Of a stretch of 64,000 bases of DNA, positions 1 through 10,278 are shown piece by piece. The notes beneath the pieces are model-generated. The model searched no databases, was not told where the DNA came from, and was given only the letters and a program-made list of their open reading frames with translations. Within the stretch, counting starts at the first letter, position 1. The number at the start of each line of letters is the position of its first letter. A program made the position numbers and the translations under genes. This DNA is from Astragalus membranaceus. Its lineage: Eukaryota; Streptophyta; Magnoliopsida; Fabales; Fabaceae. The stretch covers positions 81,567,100 to 81,631,099 of the forward strand of contig CM076847.1 of NCBI GenBank assembly GCA_039519185.1, given 5' to 3'.

Positions 1-1374
1 TTTATTTTTTAGAGCATTGCCATATTGTTTTACAAATTGACCAAGACTTGTTGTTGAATTGATATATCCATCAAAGAAAGCATGTATGCTCTCACTGCGT
101 TGTGTTGTTGACATGCCCGCCCAGAAAAATTTCCTTAACAAAGTCGGTGCCCATCTATGTCGCTCCTTATACAACCCACTTAACCAGTCATTCTCTTGAA
201 GCTGAAATTTGTCTATGAAGGAACGCCATTTATCTTCAAAATCAACAATTGTGTAAGTATCATAAACTGCTTCTTTCATTGCTGCCTTTATCTTGTAATA
301 TTCACCATAGCCACTGAGTTTTTCGGGAATTTTTTTCATGATATGCCATAAACACCACCTATGGCGAGTAGTAGGGAAGACTGTCTCAATGGCATTTTTC
401 ATAGCCTTGCATTGGTCGGTGACAATACCCAAGGGGGCCTTTCCTAGCATGCAAGAAAGCCATGATTGAAAAAGCCACACAAATGACTCTTCGTCTTCAC
501 CGGAAACTAGGCCACACCCAAGTAATGTTGATTGACCATGGTGATTGACACCTACAAACGCAGCAAAAGGCATCTCATATTTATTGGTCAGATATGTTGT
601 ATCAAATGTCACGACATCTCCAAAATATTCATAAGCAGCTCTACTTCTCGCATCGGCCCAAAAGACATTCTTGACATGAAAACCATCATCCAAATCAAGA
701 TCATAGAAGAAATTTGAATTTTGTTCCCTCATTTCATAAAAGTAACTAATCAACGCCTTCCCATCACCGCCTTTACCAATTGAACGCCTTTCCTTGTTGA
801 CAAAATTCCTTACGTCCTTTTCACAAAATGGTATATTTTCATGCCCTCCTGCATCCGTGACAAGAGATTGGAAAGTTTTGTTGATCCTCACGCCCGCTTC
901 ATCGTTGATTTGGATTGTTCTCTTCACATGCAGATTTATTTTCTTGTTTGCCCTAAACAACCTTGACTTTGTGGGGCTCAACTGGTGACAATGCTCATCT
1001 ACAAATTTTTTGATATACCATACTCCATCTGTTTCTAACTTGAAACATATCTTGGCAGGACAATTGCTCACCCTAGTCGGAAGTGTCTTCAATGAACATG
1101 GAATTTTTGACATTTGCGCGCTAGACCCCTCTCTCGAGCATGACAGAATTCTGTAGTTGATTCCCCCATCCTTTCCCTTTACTGATGTTCTAATTTTCCA
1201 TCCAAATCCTTTTTTTAAAGCATACTCACCATAATATGATATCCCCTCATCTAATGAAGCAAAACACATCCCAATTGTTGGCTCCCAACATGTATCATCA
1301 TTGTTGGGGTTGTCGACTGTTATACCTTCAGCCTCAGCACTATCACCCTCAACGAATGTATCACCACCCTCCAT
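1..1374 (-). CDS. FAR1-related (FRS-type) protein, 3' part beyond the left edge
   Basis: The frame is open for 458 codons from ATG at 1374 to the window edge with no stop. FRS proteins are domesticated Mutator-like (MULE) transposases that act as nuclear transcription regulators. The N-terminus is acidic (residues 1-32). A FAR1/WRKY-GCM1-like DNA-binding region spans about 48-140, with likely zinc ligands C105, C110, H128 and H130 (DEHCH). The MULE transposase core follows, with D258 in TFDTTY and D320 in VTDQCK as the first two DDE-type acids, then HRWCLWHIMKKIP and FWAGMSTTQRSESIHAFFDG, both typical of the family. The SWIM zinc finger expected further on lies outside the window. An AG acceptor at 1408-1409 suggests a leader intron. 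The lack of frame damage favours a live gene, or a young MULE, over a relic. Confidence 0.85.
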   Translation of the reverse strand, partial: MEGGDTFVEGDSAEAEGITVDNPNNDDTCWEPTIGMCFASLDEGISYYGEYALKKGFGWKIRTSVKGKDGGINYRILSCSREGSSAQMSKIPCSLKTLPTRVSNCPAKICFKLETDGVWYIKKFVDEHCHQLSPTKSRLFRANKKINLHVKRTIQINDEAGVRINKTFQSLVTDAGGHENIPFCEKDVRNFVNKERRSIGKGGDGKALISYFYEMREQNSNFFYDLDLDDGFHVKNVFWADARSRAAYEYFGDVVTFDTTYLTNKYEMPFAAFVGVNHHGQSTLLGCGLVSGEDEESFVWLFQSWLSCMLGKAPLGIVTDQCKAMKNAIETVFPTTRHRWCLWHIMKKIPEKLSGYGEYYKIKAAMKEAVYDTYTIVDFEDKWRSFIDKFQLQENDWLSGLYKERHRWAPTLLRKFFWAGMSTTQRSESIHAFFDGYINSTTSLGQFVKQYGNALKNK

Positions 1375-2640
1375 GAACTTTTACATGCGGGCGGCGTCAC
1401 ATAAGTACTGCACAATAAAATCCAATTATGTATAGCTTATATCAAAATTAATATAGTGTGTAGATGTAAACCTAAATGTGTATGCAATAATATGCAGAAT
1501 ACCAATAATAGGAAATAATAGAAAGTTTCTTATGTTAACTCTAAATTTATCATACCAATATAAGTAGAAAACAAAGTTTAAAAGGTCTTACACCAAGGCT
1601 GTTGTCACATTTTATTCTCAGCAATACGTTATAATGAAATAGATATGTCACTCATATTTATGTAACAACAACTCAAGTCAAAAGGTTTCTTCAGTGCCAC
1701 ATTTTGTGGTCATCAAATAAACATCTTAACATATCAGCTAAACAACCGCAATTAACCAACTTTTCAACCCCAATTTCTTAAGTATAACTCAATTGTTTGT
1801 GGTATGACATGTACAAATTCCATTTGAACCAGATAGCCACATTACTGCCCCAATTAACCAACTTTTCAAAGCCATAAACCAATCTGGTATTTCACATTTA
1901 TTTCTTTCAATCTAACTGTAAAGGACAAGAGGGCTCAATGTAACCCAAACTTGGTTTTTCACATGCTATTCTTCCCTACTCACTATGAACAACATGAGGA
2001 CTCTATTTAAGTGCTAAATAGGACAATTAATGTAACTATAACTAAAAGGTTTCTAGTCTGACATGTACATGCTCAATTTGAACCAGATAGCCACATTACA
2101 ACTACAATTAACCAACTTTTGGATGTCATAAACCAAGCTGATTTTTCAAAGTGTTTTCTTTCTAACCAGTAACCAGAATACAAACACAAAATCAAATGTC
2201 CTTAATAGCACAAACACATTTACCCGAGTCAAACACAATTACAAAATATACTTGGAGAAACCCTATAATCGTGTTAATTGAAAGAAGCAAACAAACATTG
2301 TACCATCAATTAATCTACCATCATGTTGAAGAAGAGAACGATCTGGTACGGAGATGAAGAAACGTATGTCGCGGTCGCAGTCCTTCGATGTCTCACAATG
2401 GTGCTAGATGGTGCTGGATGGTGAAGTAGAGTGATCAAAGAGTGGTGGAACCGCGTGACAAAAGAAGAAGCGTGTTTTTCAGAGTGGTAGTCTTTACGGT
2501 GGCGGACGGCTATAGGGGGAGGAGGACAGGGGTGAGAGCAGAGGTTGAGGGAGGAACGAGAGAGGGTGGAGCTTCGTCGCCTTGGCTACTGTTTTACTTT
2601 TTGCGAGAGAGAAGCGTGTTCCTTACTTACTGTGCTGCTT
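1375..2640 (-). other. Probable 5' leader exon and intron of the FRS gene, with direct repeats
   Basis: Read on the minus strand, a C/T-rich leader-like stretch (about 2640-2319) ends in ATGATG followed by a GT donor at 2318-2317. A TTGTGCAG acceptor lies at 1408, giving an inferred leader intron of about 0.9 kb. Joining the two would make a short upstream ORF (starting ATGATG) that stops just before the main ATG. Inside the intron two imperfect direct repeats of about 90 bases lie near 1803-1895 and 2055-2145, both containing AACCAGATAGCCACATTAC. No other gene is visible. The splice structure is inferred. Confidence 0.4.
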
Positions 2641-2953
2641 TTTGCCTTATTTTTTTTTTTTAATATTTCTAAAAAATATTTTAATGTTTCATCAACTGGG
2701 TCCCACCAGCGTATTTTGCAGGTATGTCATGTATTTGGTCTTTTGGCTGTATTTTGGCTACCATTTTTGGCTGAATAGCATTTTTGTAAAAAAAAAGTGT
2801 TGGTAAGTAAGGTCATGATTGTTTTAATTTAAGAAGCCTAACATTATCCTTAACCCACTTCCAGCAGAGGCTTCTTAAAGAGTGTTTAGTCAGCATGTAT
2901 TATTTAAGAGCCAATTTTTTCTTTGCTCACACTTGGAGTGTGCCCCAAGTGAT
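2641..2953. other. Intergenic stretch with a small inverted repeat
   Basis: AT-rich sequence with no recognisable gene. A short inverted repeat (TAAGAAGCC near 2830 and GGCTTCTTA near 2870) could be a tiny MITE or a hairpin. The copia element's TSD copy GGGTT is at 2954-2958. Confidence 0.35.
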
Positions 2954-2958
2954 GGGTT

Positions 2959-3339
2959 TGTTGGTGAACTTTCTTGAAATCGAGATTATCAAGATGATAC
3001 TTGGATAAATCTGAAGTCGTGTATAACACTTTCAGATTGAATCAAATTTCGGGGTTCAACCAAAATTATTCAATCGGATAAAATCAGAAGATTGTAATTC
3101 AAGAGTTTTTGTTTTTTTCTTGTATGTTTTTACACTTGTTATGCTTTCTGAACCAGAATGATTATTTATGATCAAAGAACAGGTGGTTTTTGGCGGTTAA
3201 TGGAAATTTTATCTTTTAAACTGCCTTTTTCGGTCAAGTGGCGCGCAAGTAGCGCACCGTTCGCGCTCCACGCGCAACTGGGCAGAACATTCTGCCAATC
3301 CGTGCGTAAGTGGCGCACAGTTCACGCTCCACGCGCGCT
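2959..3339 (-). repeat. Truncated 3' LTR of the copia element
   Basis: Matches 8980-9360 almost perfectly and stops abruptly at 3339, exactly where TGATAAC of an Ogre-like LTR begins. About 140 bp of its start (minus-strand sense) are absent. Confidence 0.9.
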
Positions 3340-4805
3340 TGATAACTCATATTTATATGAGTTATTTATACTTATTCAAAGATAAATCATGCAAGTTCTC
3401 TGGCAGTAGTAGGTTGTTTCTATTAAGTTTCTGTTAGTTTATTGTTTTTTAGTTAGAAAGGGGCTAAATTACAAGTTCTAGGCATTTTGGTGCCAATTGG
3501 CGCCTTTATGAGCGTTTTGATGCTTCTTGTGTTTGTGCAGTAATCTGAACGTGGCAACGTCTCTCATCACGTCTGAAGAAGGGCAGCAGAGCAAGAAAGA
3601 AATATCTTATTTTTGGCGCACAAGAAATGATGGCCAAAGATCTAGAAGTGCAGAAGATCTTCTCTCTCCTCAGCGCTGACGCAGCTGACGCACTGTAGCA
3701 GTGCGGTGTCACTTCAGGGCAGAGTCAACTCGCAAGCAAGCTTGGAAGGTGGGGAATGACATCAGCAAGCATGTGACCCTCTTTTGACCATGGCTATTCT
3801 CTCTCTACAAAAAGGCAAGGGTGCACCATGCGGATTACACACGACTCCATTCATCATCCACCTTCCTCTAATTTTCAGAGATAGTTTTTCTAAAAGAAGT
3901 TCTGGACACAGACTTCTTCATTTTAAATTTTCTCAAAGCTCCAATTTTTCATCTTCATTCGCAACCATTACTGTAAAGCTCAGACGTTGTAACGTCTTTA
4001 CAGCGTGCATGAAGGAAGGCCACTTAAGCGTATCTTTTGCGTTTAGTCTCCTTTTCTCTATGTACGGTACTTGGATTTTAACTCCTCTTATTTCTGTAAG
4101 GATGCTCAGCATGAGCTAAACATTGGTAGTTGGGTTGTTGTTTTGCATGTAATGAACCTCTAGTTTAATGTTATGAAGTATTGATGTTTATGCGTTTTAA
4201 ATCTTTGCATGTTAATATTTCCAAACTTATTTTGAACTGGCCACTTAAAATAAGTAGATTCATAGGTACAGACATGGTCTATGAAAAGAATTAAAGATTT
4301 ATATGAATGAAAAGGTGCACTAAAGACATTTAGGCATTTTTATCTAAGTCTAGACATAGAATGGATAATAGTTCATAGGACATTGCTGTGGGAACTTAAA
4401 ATACAGGAGTAGGCCTACTTAGAACCTAGACATAGGAATTCTAGTACTTGAAGCTCTGACGTTTTGTGACTGAAAAGCACAGCTCTTTTGCAACAGCGTT
4501 CAAACGTTATAACGTCTATGTAACATAACATTTGTACGTGTTAACGTGTAAACGTTATAACGTCTGACTAGAGGAGATTTACTTGCATGCAGCAATCCAA
4601 CTCATACTCTTCCATATTCACACCCACTTCTCATTTACTTGCCTTATTTATGTTCTTAGTCTTAATATCAACTTTTAGTGCCGATTTGTTACTTGTTTCA
4701 CTTGTGTTTTAAAGACTTGAGCTTTGGAAGTAAAACAATCCTCGTGGGAACGATCTCTTACTTTTTATCCACTTTATTACTTGTACGGCGTGTATACTTC
4801 AACCT
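3340..4805 (+). repeat. Ogre/Tat-like long LTR inserted in the copia 3' LTR; right end lost
   Basis: Begins TGATAACTCATATTTATATG and runs about 1.46 kb to GTGTATACTT near 4805. It aligns in patches with the LTR at 57674-62276: TGATAACTC start, 'tagacatag...agttcata', 'cctagacatagga', 'gtgactgaaa', and 'gtgggaacga' near the end. Length without insertion is similar (about 1456 bp in the other copy). The last 20-30 bases expected (ending ACAACA) are missing. Assignment to Ogre/Tat is by resemblance only. It contains an ORF at 3784-4119 that looks fortuitous. Confidence 0.65.
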
Positions 4806-4970
4806 CCTTAAGAAGTTATACTTCAACCTCCTTAACTTACAGAACCGAACACATACCTTTTGGGATACTTTCGATGATGTGTTCCAATCTCTACATGTTA
4901 AGCTTTCCACATTGAATTCAACACCTAATGTCATATTAGATGGGAATTGGGTATCTTAACATAAGAGATT

Positions 4971-7900
4971 TCAGATGGACTTTAATCCTAATCCCACAGC
5001 CGACCTTTTCACGAGATCTCTACTTAACCCTTTGGTTAAATGATCGGCCAAATTATGCTGAGTTCTCACAAACTCCACTGATATTACACCATGCATGATT
5101 AACTTCCGAACCATGTTGTGTCTAACACCCAAGTGTCTAGACTTCCCATTATACACTTGACTATATGCCTTAGCCAAAGTTGCCTGACTATCGCACCTGA
5201 TAGACATGGGAGGTATAGGTTTGGGCCACAATGGAATCTCATAGATCAGATTTCTTAGCCACTCAGCTTCTTTACCAGCTGCTGCTAAAGCTACAAATTC
5301 AGATTCCATTGTTGAATTTGTAATGCAAGTCTGTTTCTTGGATGCCCAAGAGATAGCACCTCCTCCAAGGAGGAATACCCAACCACTTGTGGATGAATAA
5401 TCTTCCATATTGGTTATCCAACTTGCATCTGAGTAACCTTCAATAATTGAAGGAAATCCAGTATATGTCAAACCATAGTCAATGGTTCCCTTTAAGTACT
5501 TGAATACTCTATTCATAGCTTGCCAATGATGAGAACTAGGATTACTTGTAAACCTACTAAGTTTAGCAACAGCATAAGCTATATCAGGCCTAGTACTAAT
5601 CATTGCATACATGAGTGATCCTATTGCCCTTGAGTATTCAAGTTGAGACACTGCTACACCTTTATTAGGTAATAGCTTCAGGTTAGGATCAATGGGAGTA
5701 CTTACCGGAGAACAATCTTTAAAATTGAATTTCTCCAATATCTTCTCAATATAATGTGATTGAGAGATGGAAATGCCATTGTTTCCACGTTTGATCTTTA
5801 TTCCTAAGATCACATCCGCCTCCCCCATATCTTTCATATCAAACTTAGAAGACAAAAATGTCTTAGTTTCATCAACTTGATCTTGGTCGGTACCAAAAAT
5901 CAACATGTCGTCTACATACAAACAGATGATAACTCCTTTGCCATGAGTATCAAACTTGCTGTATAGACATTTATCTGCTTGGTTTAGAACAAAACCACTA
6001 GACAACACATCCTCATCAAATTTTTGATGCCATTGTTTAGGCGTTTGTTTCAAGCCATATAGAGACTTCATCAGTTTACACACCTTATTTTCATTTCCAG
6101 GCATAACAAACCCTTCAGGTTGTTTCATGTATATCTCTTCATCCAATTCACCATTTAAGAATGCAGTTTTCACATCCATTTGGTGAATCACCAGATTGTG
6201 GATAGCAGCAAGTGCTAACAACAGTCTAATAGTAGATATCCTAGCAACAGGAGCATATGTATCGAAAAAATCAATACCCTCCTTTTGCCTAAAGCCTTGG
6301 ATCACCAATCTGGCTTTGTACTTGTCAACAGTACCATCCACTTTCATCTTTCTCCTAAAGATCATCTTACATCCTAATGGCTTACATCCAGGAGGTAAGT
6401 CAACCAATTTCCAGGTATTATTTTGCAAGATGGAATCCATCTCACTTTGGATTGCTTCTTTCCAGAATGCTACATCCCTTGAAGCCATTGCTTCACTATA
6501 AGTCTTTGGATCTTCCTCAACATTGAGGCAATATTGATATTGAAATTCAACATCATTCCTTGACCCTTCAACCAAAAAGAGTTGAAAGTCATCACCAAAT
6601 GACTTAGCCTTTCTTACTCTCGTACTCTTCCTAGTTTCATTACTAGTTGAAGGTGTATCCTCATTATTAACTGAGACTTTCGACATGGAATTCATGTCCT
6701 TTGGCCTAGGTATAGATGTAAACCTTTGTTCATCAAAGATAGCATCCTGTGACTCTATAACCGAGTTCACAGCAACAGAATCATTAGATTCTAGCACATA
6801 GAATCTATATTCTTTAGAATGTTCAGCATATCCAATAAATATGCAATCTATGCCTCTTTCACCTATGGTTTTCCTTTTAGGTTCTGTAAGCCTGACTACA
6901 GCCCTACATCCCCAAATTTTGAGATAACTCAAATTTGGTGTCTTTTTGTGCCAAAGTTCATATGGGGTAACCTTATTCCTTTTGTTAGGAATTCGGTTCA
7001 ACAAGTAACAGGCTGTCAACATAGCCTCACCCCAAAATCCTTCACTTAGACCCGAATAGGATAACATAGAATTCACCATTTCTTTCAAGGTTCTATTTTT
7101 CCTTTCGGCTACACCATTTTGTTGTGGTGTATAGGGAGCTGTTGTTTGATGTATTATTCCAGTAGATTGAAAATAAACCGGATCATAATACTCACCTCCC
7201 CTATCCGTACGAAGAGTTTTGATTAGCCCATTTTGATGAAGTTCTACCTCTTTCTTATAAATTTTAAATTTATCAAGAGCTTCATCTTTTGTAGTTAGTA
7301 AATATACATAACAGTACCTAGATGCATCATCAATAAAAGTAACAAGATATTTTTTATGACCTAATGATGGAGTAGCATGCAAATCGCACAAATCACTATG
7401 AATAAGGTCTAAGACTTTAGTTTCACTTTTAACATCCTTAAAAGGTTTCCTAGTGATCTTAGTCAACATGCAAGTTTTGCATTTTCCAATGTTCATATCA
7501 AAAGGAGGAATCATACTTATTTTTGACATATCTTTTAATCTTTTGTAATGAACATGTCCTAGTCTAGCATGCCAAATTTCTGATTTTGTCATATTAGTTA
7601 TAGAACTACACGAGGCCATACAAACAAATTCATGAACAAAAGGAACATCAATGTTTAATTTAAACATTCCATTACAACGATAACCAAATCCAACAAACGA
7701 ACCATGTCTTGACAAGATGTACTTGTCACTTTCAAGTACTTGCTTGAAACCACAATTATTTAAAACCATACCAGACAATAAGTTCTTACGAATACCAGGT
7801 ACAAATAAGACATTATCCAAATACAAACTTTTTCCGGAAGTAAAAACTAAATTTACACAACCTAATCCTAGGATTGGTTCAGTCGCAACATTGCCCATCT

Positions 7901-8954
7901 TCACAATAGAGCCATCATCGATTGGTTTAAATTCCTTGAACCAACGACGATCTTTGCACACATGGCTTGTTGCTCCCGAATCAAACCACCAAGCAACGTC
8001 ATCATCCTGCACATAGAATGCATCAGTTATTAGTGATACATAAATTGAATTTGTATTCGAATTAAAATTATTCACAACAATCTGACCTTGTTGCTTTTCA
8101 GGATCATTCGACCCACTTGGACCAGCCTTGTTCTTTTCTTTGAACACCCGGCAGTCCCTCTTTAGATGACCAGGTTTCCCACACTTCCAACATGACAATT
8201 TTGTCTGTTTGTTTGGACCTTTGTTCTTATTTCCTTGAAATTTTCGTTTCTTACCTTTAGCATTGGAATTTTGCTTAACTGTTCCACTTTCCTCTACCAT
8301 GTTAACGGAAGAGGAACCTGCTACGTTTTTATCATTGACTTTGTCAATTTCCTGAGCCCTCAGCGACTCCTCAATCATGAAATGACTACCGAGTTGAACC
8401 AGAGTCAACTCTTCCTTCTTATGTTTCAAGGTATGCTTGAAATCTTTCCAAGAAAAAGGCAGTTTATCAATTATAGATGAAACTGCAATGGATTCATCCA
8501 TTTTCAAATCATGTTGAGTAAACTGACCCAAAATTCGCAGCAGTTCATTATATTGTTCCATAACAGGCCTCGAATCCACCATTTTGTAATTAAAGAAATT
8601 ACTAACTAAGAATTTGTTACTTGAGGCATCTTCTGCCATATACTTGGTTTCAAGAGAGTCCCATAATTCCTTAGCAGACTCAACATTTTGATAAATATCA
8701 AAGAGAGAGTCAGACATACCGTTCAGAATGTGTCCACGACAGATGTAATCGTCGTTCTCCCATTTCAAACGCTTCCTTGTTTGATCCAGAGATTCGGCTT
8801 CCATATACACCGGCATTGGTGTACTCAGCACATACACCACTTTCAATGTTGTCAAGAGAAAGTGCATCTTCTTCTGCCATCTTCTGAAATCCAGCCCTTC
8901 AAACTTGTCCAATTTCGCAAACTTGCTTGTCATCTTTGAACTATCGTTCGTCAT
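4971..8954 (-). CDS. Copia Gag-Pol polyprotein
   Basis: One uninterrupted frame. I choose ATG at 8954 (1327 aa) because the in-frame ATG at 9050 lies inside the LTR. Numbering from that upstream ATG: UBN2-type Gag about 40-240; CCHC knuckle CWKCGKPGHLKRDC at 287-300; aspartic protease DSGA at 357-360; integrase zinc region (H494, H499, C524, C527) and DDE acids D553, D616 and E649; reverse transcriptase with QMDVKTAFLNGEL near 957-969 and YVDD at 1045-1048; RNase H with SDAS (D1208), an E in TMESE and D1287, then NLADHLTKGL near the end. All catalytic residues are present, so the protein looks competent although the 3' LTR is damaged. It would copy and integrate element RNA via cytoplasmic particles. 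Confidence 0.95.
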   Translation of the reverse strand: MTNDSSKMTSKFAKLDKFEGLDFRRWQKKMHFLLTTLKVVYVLSTPMPVYMEAESLDQTRKRLKWENDDYICRGHILNGMSDSLFDIYQNVESAKELWDSLETKYMAEDASSNKFLVSNFFNYKMVDSRPVMEQYNELLRILGQFTQHDLKMDESIAVSSIIDKLPFSWKDFKHTLKHKKEELTLVQLGSHFMIEESLRAQEIDKVNDKNVAGSSSVNMVEESGTVKQNSNAKGKKRKFQGNKNKGPNKQTKLSCWKCGKPGHLKRDCRVFKEKNKAGPSGSNDPEKQQGQIVVNNFNSNTNSIYVSLITDAFYVQDDDVAWWFDSGATSHVCKDRRWFKEFKPIDDGSIVKMGNVATEPILGLGCVNLVFTSGKSLYLDNVLFVPGIRKNLLSGMVLNNCGFKQVLESDKYILSRHGSFVGFGYRCNGMFKLNIDVPFVHEFVCMASCSSITNMTKSEIWHARLGHVHYKRLKDMSKISMIPPFDMNIGKCKTCMLTKITRKPFKDVKSETKVLDLIHSDLCDLHATPSLGHKKYLVTFIDDASRYCYVYLLTTKDEALDKFKIYKKEVELHQNGLIKTLRTDRGGEYYDPVYFQSTGIIHQTTAPYTPQQNGVAERKNRTLKEMVNSMLSYSGLSEGFWGEAMLTACYLLNRIPNKRNKVTPYELWHKKTPNLSYLKIWGCRAVVRLTEPKRKTIGERGIDCIFIGYAEHSKEYRFYVLESNDSVAVNSVIESQDAIFDEQRFTSIPRPKDMNSMSKVSVNNEDTPSTSNETRKSTRVRKAKSFGDDFQLFLVEGSRNDVEFQYQYCLNVEEDPKTYSEAMASRDVAFWKEAIQSEMDSILQNNTWKLVDLPPGCKPLGCKMIFRRKMKVDGTVDKYKARLVIQGFRQKEGIDFFDTYAPVARISTIRLLLALAAIHNLVIHQMDVKTAFLNGELDEEIYMKQPEGFVMPGNENKVCKLMKSLYGLKQTPKQWHQKFDEDVLSSGFVLNQADKCLYSKFDTHGKGVIICLYVDDMLIFGTDQDQVDETKTFLSSKFDMKDMGEADVILGIKIKRGNNGISISQSHYIEKILEKFNFKDCSPVSTPIDPNLKLLPNKGVAVSQLEYSRAIGSLMYAMISTRPDIAYAVAKLSRFTSNPSSHHWQAMNRVFKYLKGTIDYGLTYTGFPSIIEGYSDASWITNMEDYSSTSGWVFLLGGGAISWASKKQTCITNSTMESEFVALAAAGKEAEWLRNLIYEIPLWPKPIPPMSIRCDSQATLAKAYSQVYNGKSRHLGVRHNMVRKLIMHGVISVEFVRTQHNLADHLTKGLSRDLVKRSAVGLGLKSI

Positions 8955-8979
8955 CTCGAAAGAATTTGATTCAATCTTT

Positions 8980-9500
8980 TGTTGGTGAACTTTCTTGAAA
9001 TCGAGATTATCAAGATGATACTTGGATAAATCTGAAGTCGTGTATAACACTTTCAGATTGAATCAAATTTCGGGGTTCAACCAAAATTATTCAATCGGAT
9101 AAAATCAGAAGATTGTAATTCAAGAGTTTTTGTTCTTTTCTTGTATGTTTTTACACTTGTTATGCTTTCTGAACCAGAATGATTATTTATGATCAAAGAA
9201 CAGGTGGTTTTTGGCGGTTAATGGAAGTTTTATCTTTTAAACTGCCTTTTTCGGTCAAGTGGCGCGCAAGTAGCGCACCGTTCGCGCTCCACGCGCAACT
9301 GGGCAGAACATTCTGCCAATCCGCGCGTAAGTGGCGCACAGTTCACGCTCCACGCGCGCTCCGCGCGCCAACGACCAGAAAGTCACTTCCATGTAATTTC
9401 CAAAATTTGCCTAAACCGAACATCTCGTTATTACATTAAAACAAGCGTGCACTCTTATTTTAACATAATAAAGAGATCAATTACACTAAAATGTCCAACA
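8980..9500 (-). repeat. 5' LTR of the copia element
   Basis: Complete 521-bp LTR with TGTTGG...CCAACA ends, followed by TSD GGGTT at 9501. It contains repeated GCGC-rich words such as CACGCGCGC and GTGGCGC around 9260-9370. Confidence 0.92.
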
Positions 9501-9505
9501 GGGTT

Positions 9506-9603
9506 CATAGATTGAGTGATGAGTTAGATTGTGCAAAAGATCTGGGTTCTTAAATTATTTAATGAGCTTTTTCTTTTATAATCCGGGTTCAAAGAGTGTG
9601 AAC
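9506..9603. other. Short host flank between copia and hAT elements
   Basis: No gene seen. The 8 bases before the hAT end at 9604 (GTGTGAAC) would be its TSD, but no matching copy was found on the right. Confidence 0.4.
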
Positions 9604-10278
9604 TAGGGGTGTTCGCGGTGCTGTTAGGTTCGGTTTTGAACAAAAAAGTGGACCAAACCGCAAGGTCTAAATAGTTGCGGTTTGGTTTGGTTCGGTTGTC
9701 TTTAAAAAAAACCAAACCAAACCAAACCAAACCAAACCAAATCAATGCGGTTTGGATTGGTGCGGTTGGTGCGATTTTTAGCGAGACGAAACAATACATT
9801 AAACTTAAAACATGTCTCCAACAAATAAAATCTGCCAATTAAAAGATTAAACTTAAAACATTCTGCAACAAAACTTCAAACTTAAAACACTAAACTTAAT
9901 ACAAGTCTCCAATTAAAAGCCAAACATTCTCCAGCAAATAAAATCTGCCAATTAAACTTAAAACATTCTCCAACAAAACTTCAAACTTAAAACACTAAAC
10001 TTAATACAATTAGTCTCCAATTAAAAGCCAAACATTCTCCAGCAAATAAAAACTACCAATTAAAACATTAATCTTAAAACATTCTCCAAAAGCATTCTCC
10101 AGCAAGTCTCAACAAGTCCATATATCTCAACAAGTCTTACAAATAAAAAATAGACAAAGAAATAATACAAAATTAGTAACTATTAAGCAATTCAATAACT
10201 AATAGAGTAATAAAATCTAACAAAATTCAATCAAATTAAAGTACATACCACCTAATAAACTGAAACTTATGCCGAGGA

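Larger units (their letters stand above)
2959..9500 (-). mobile_element. Ty1/copia LTR retrotransposon, 3' LTR disrupted
   Basis: The element is bounded by 5-bp TSDs GGGTT at 2954-2958 and 9501-9505. On the minus strand it starts TGTTGG at 9500 and ends CCAACA at 2959. The 5' LTR is 8980-9500 (521 bp). Only 381 bp of the 3' LTR remain (2959-3339), aligned without gaps at an offset of 6021 bp. By eye about three substitutions separate them (near 3117/9138, 3204/9225 and 3303/9324), suggesting a fairly recent insertion. The polyprotein frame is intact. The rest of the 3' LTR and the polypurine tract are missing, replaced by another element's LTR. Confidence 0.93.

Noticed and set aside
4971..9050. 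Copia polyprotein start at 9050
   Set aside because: That ATG lies inside the LTR (8980-9500); ATG 8954 is the first in the internal region and opens Gag-like sequence.
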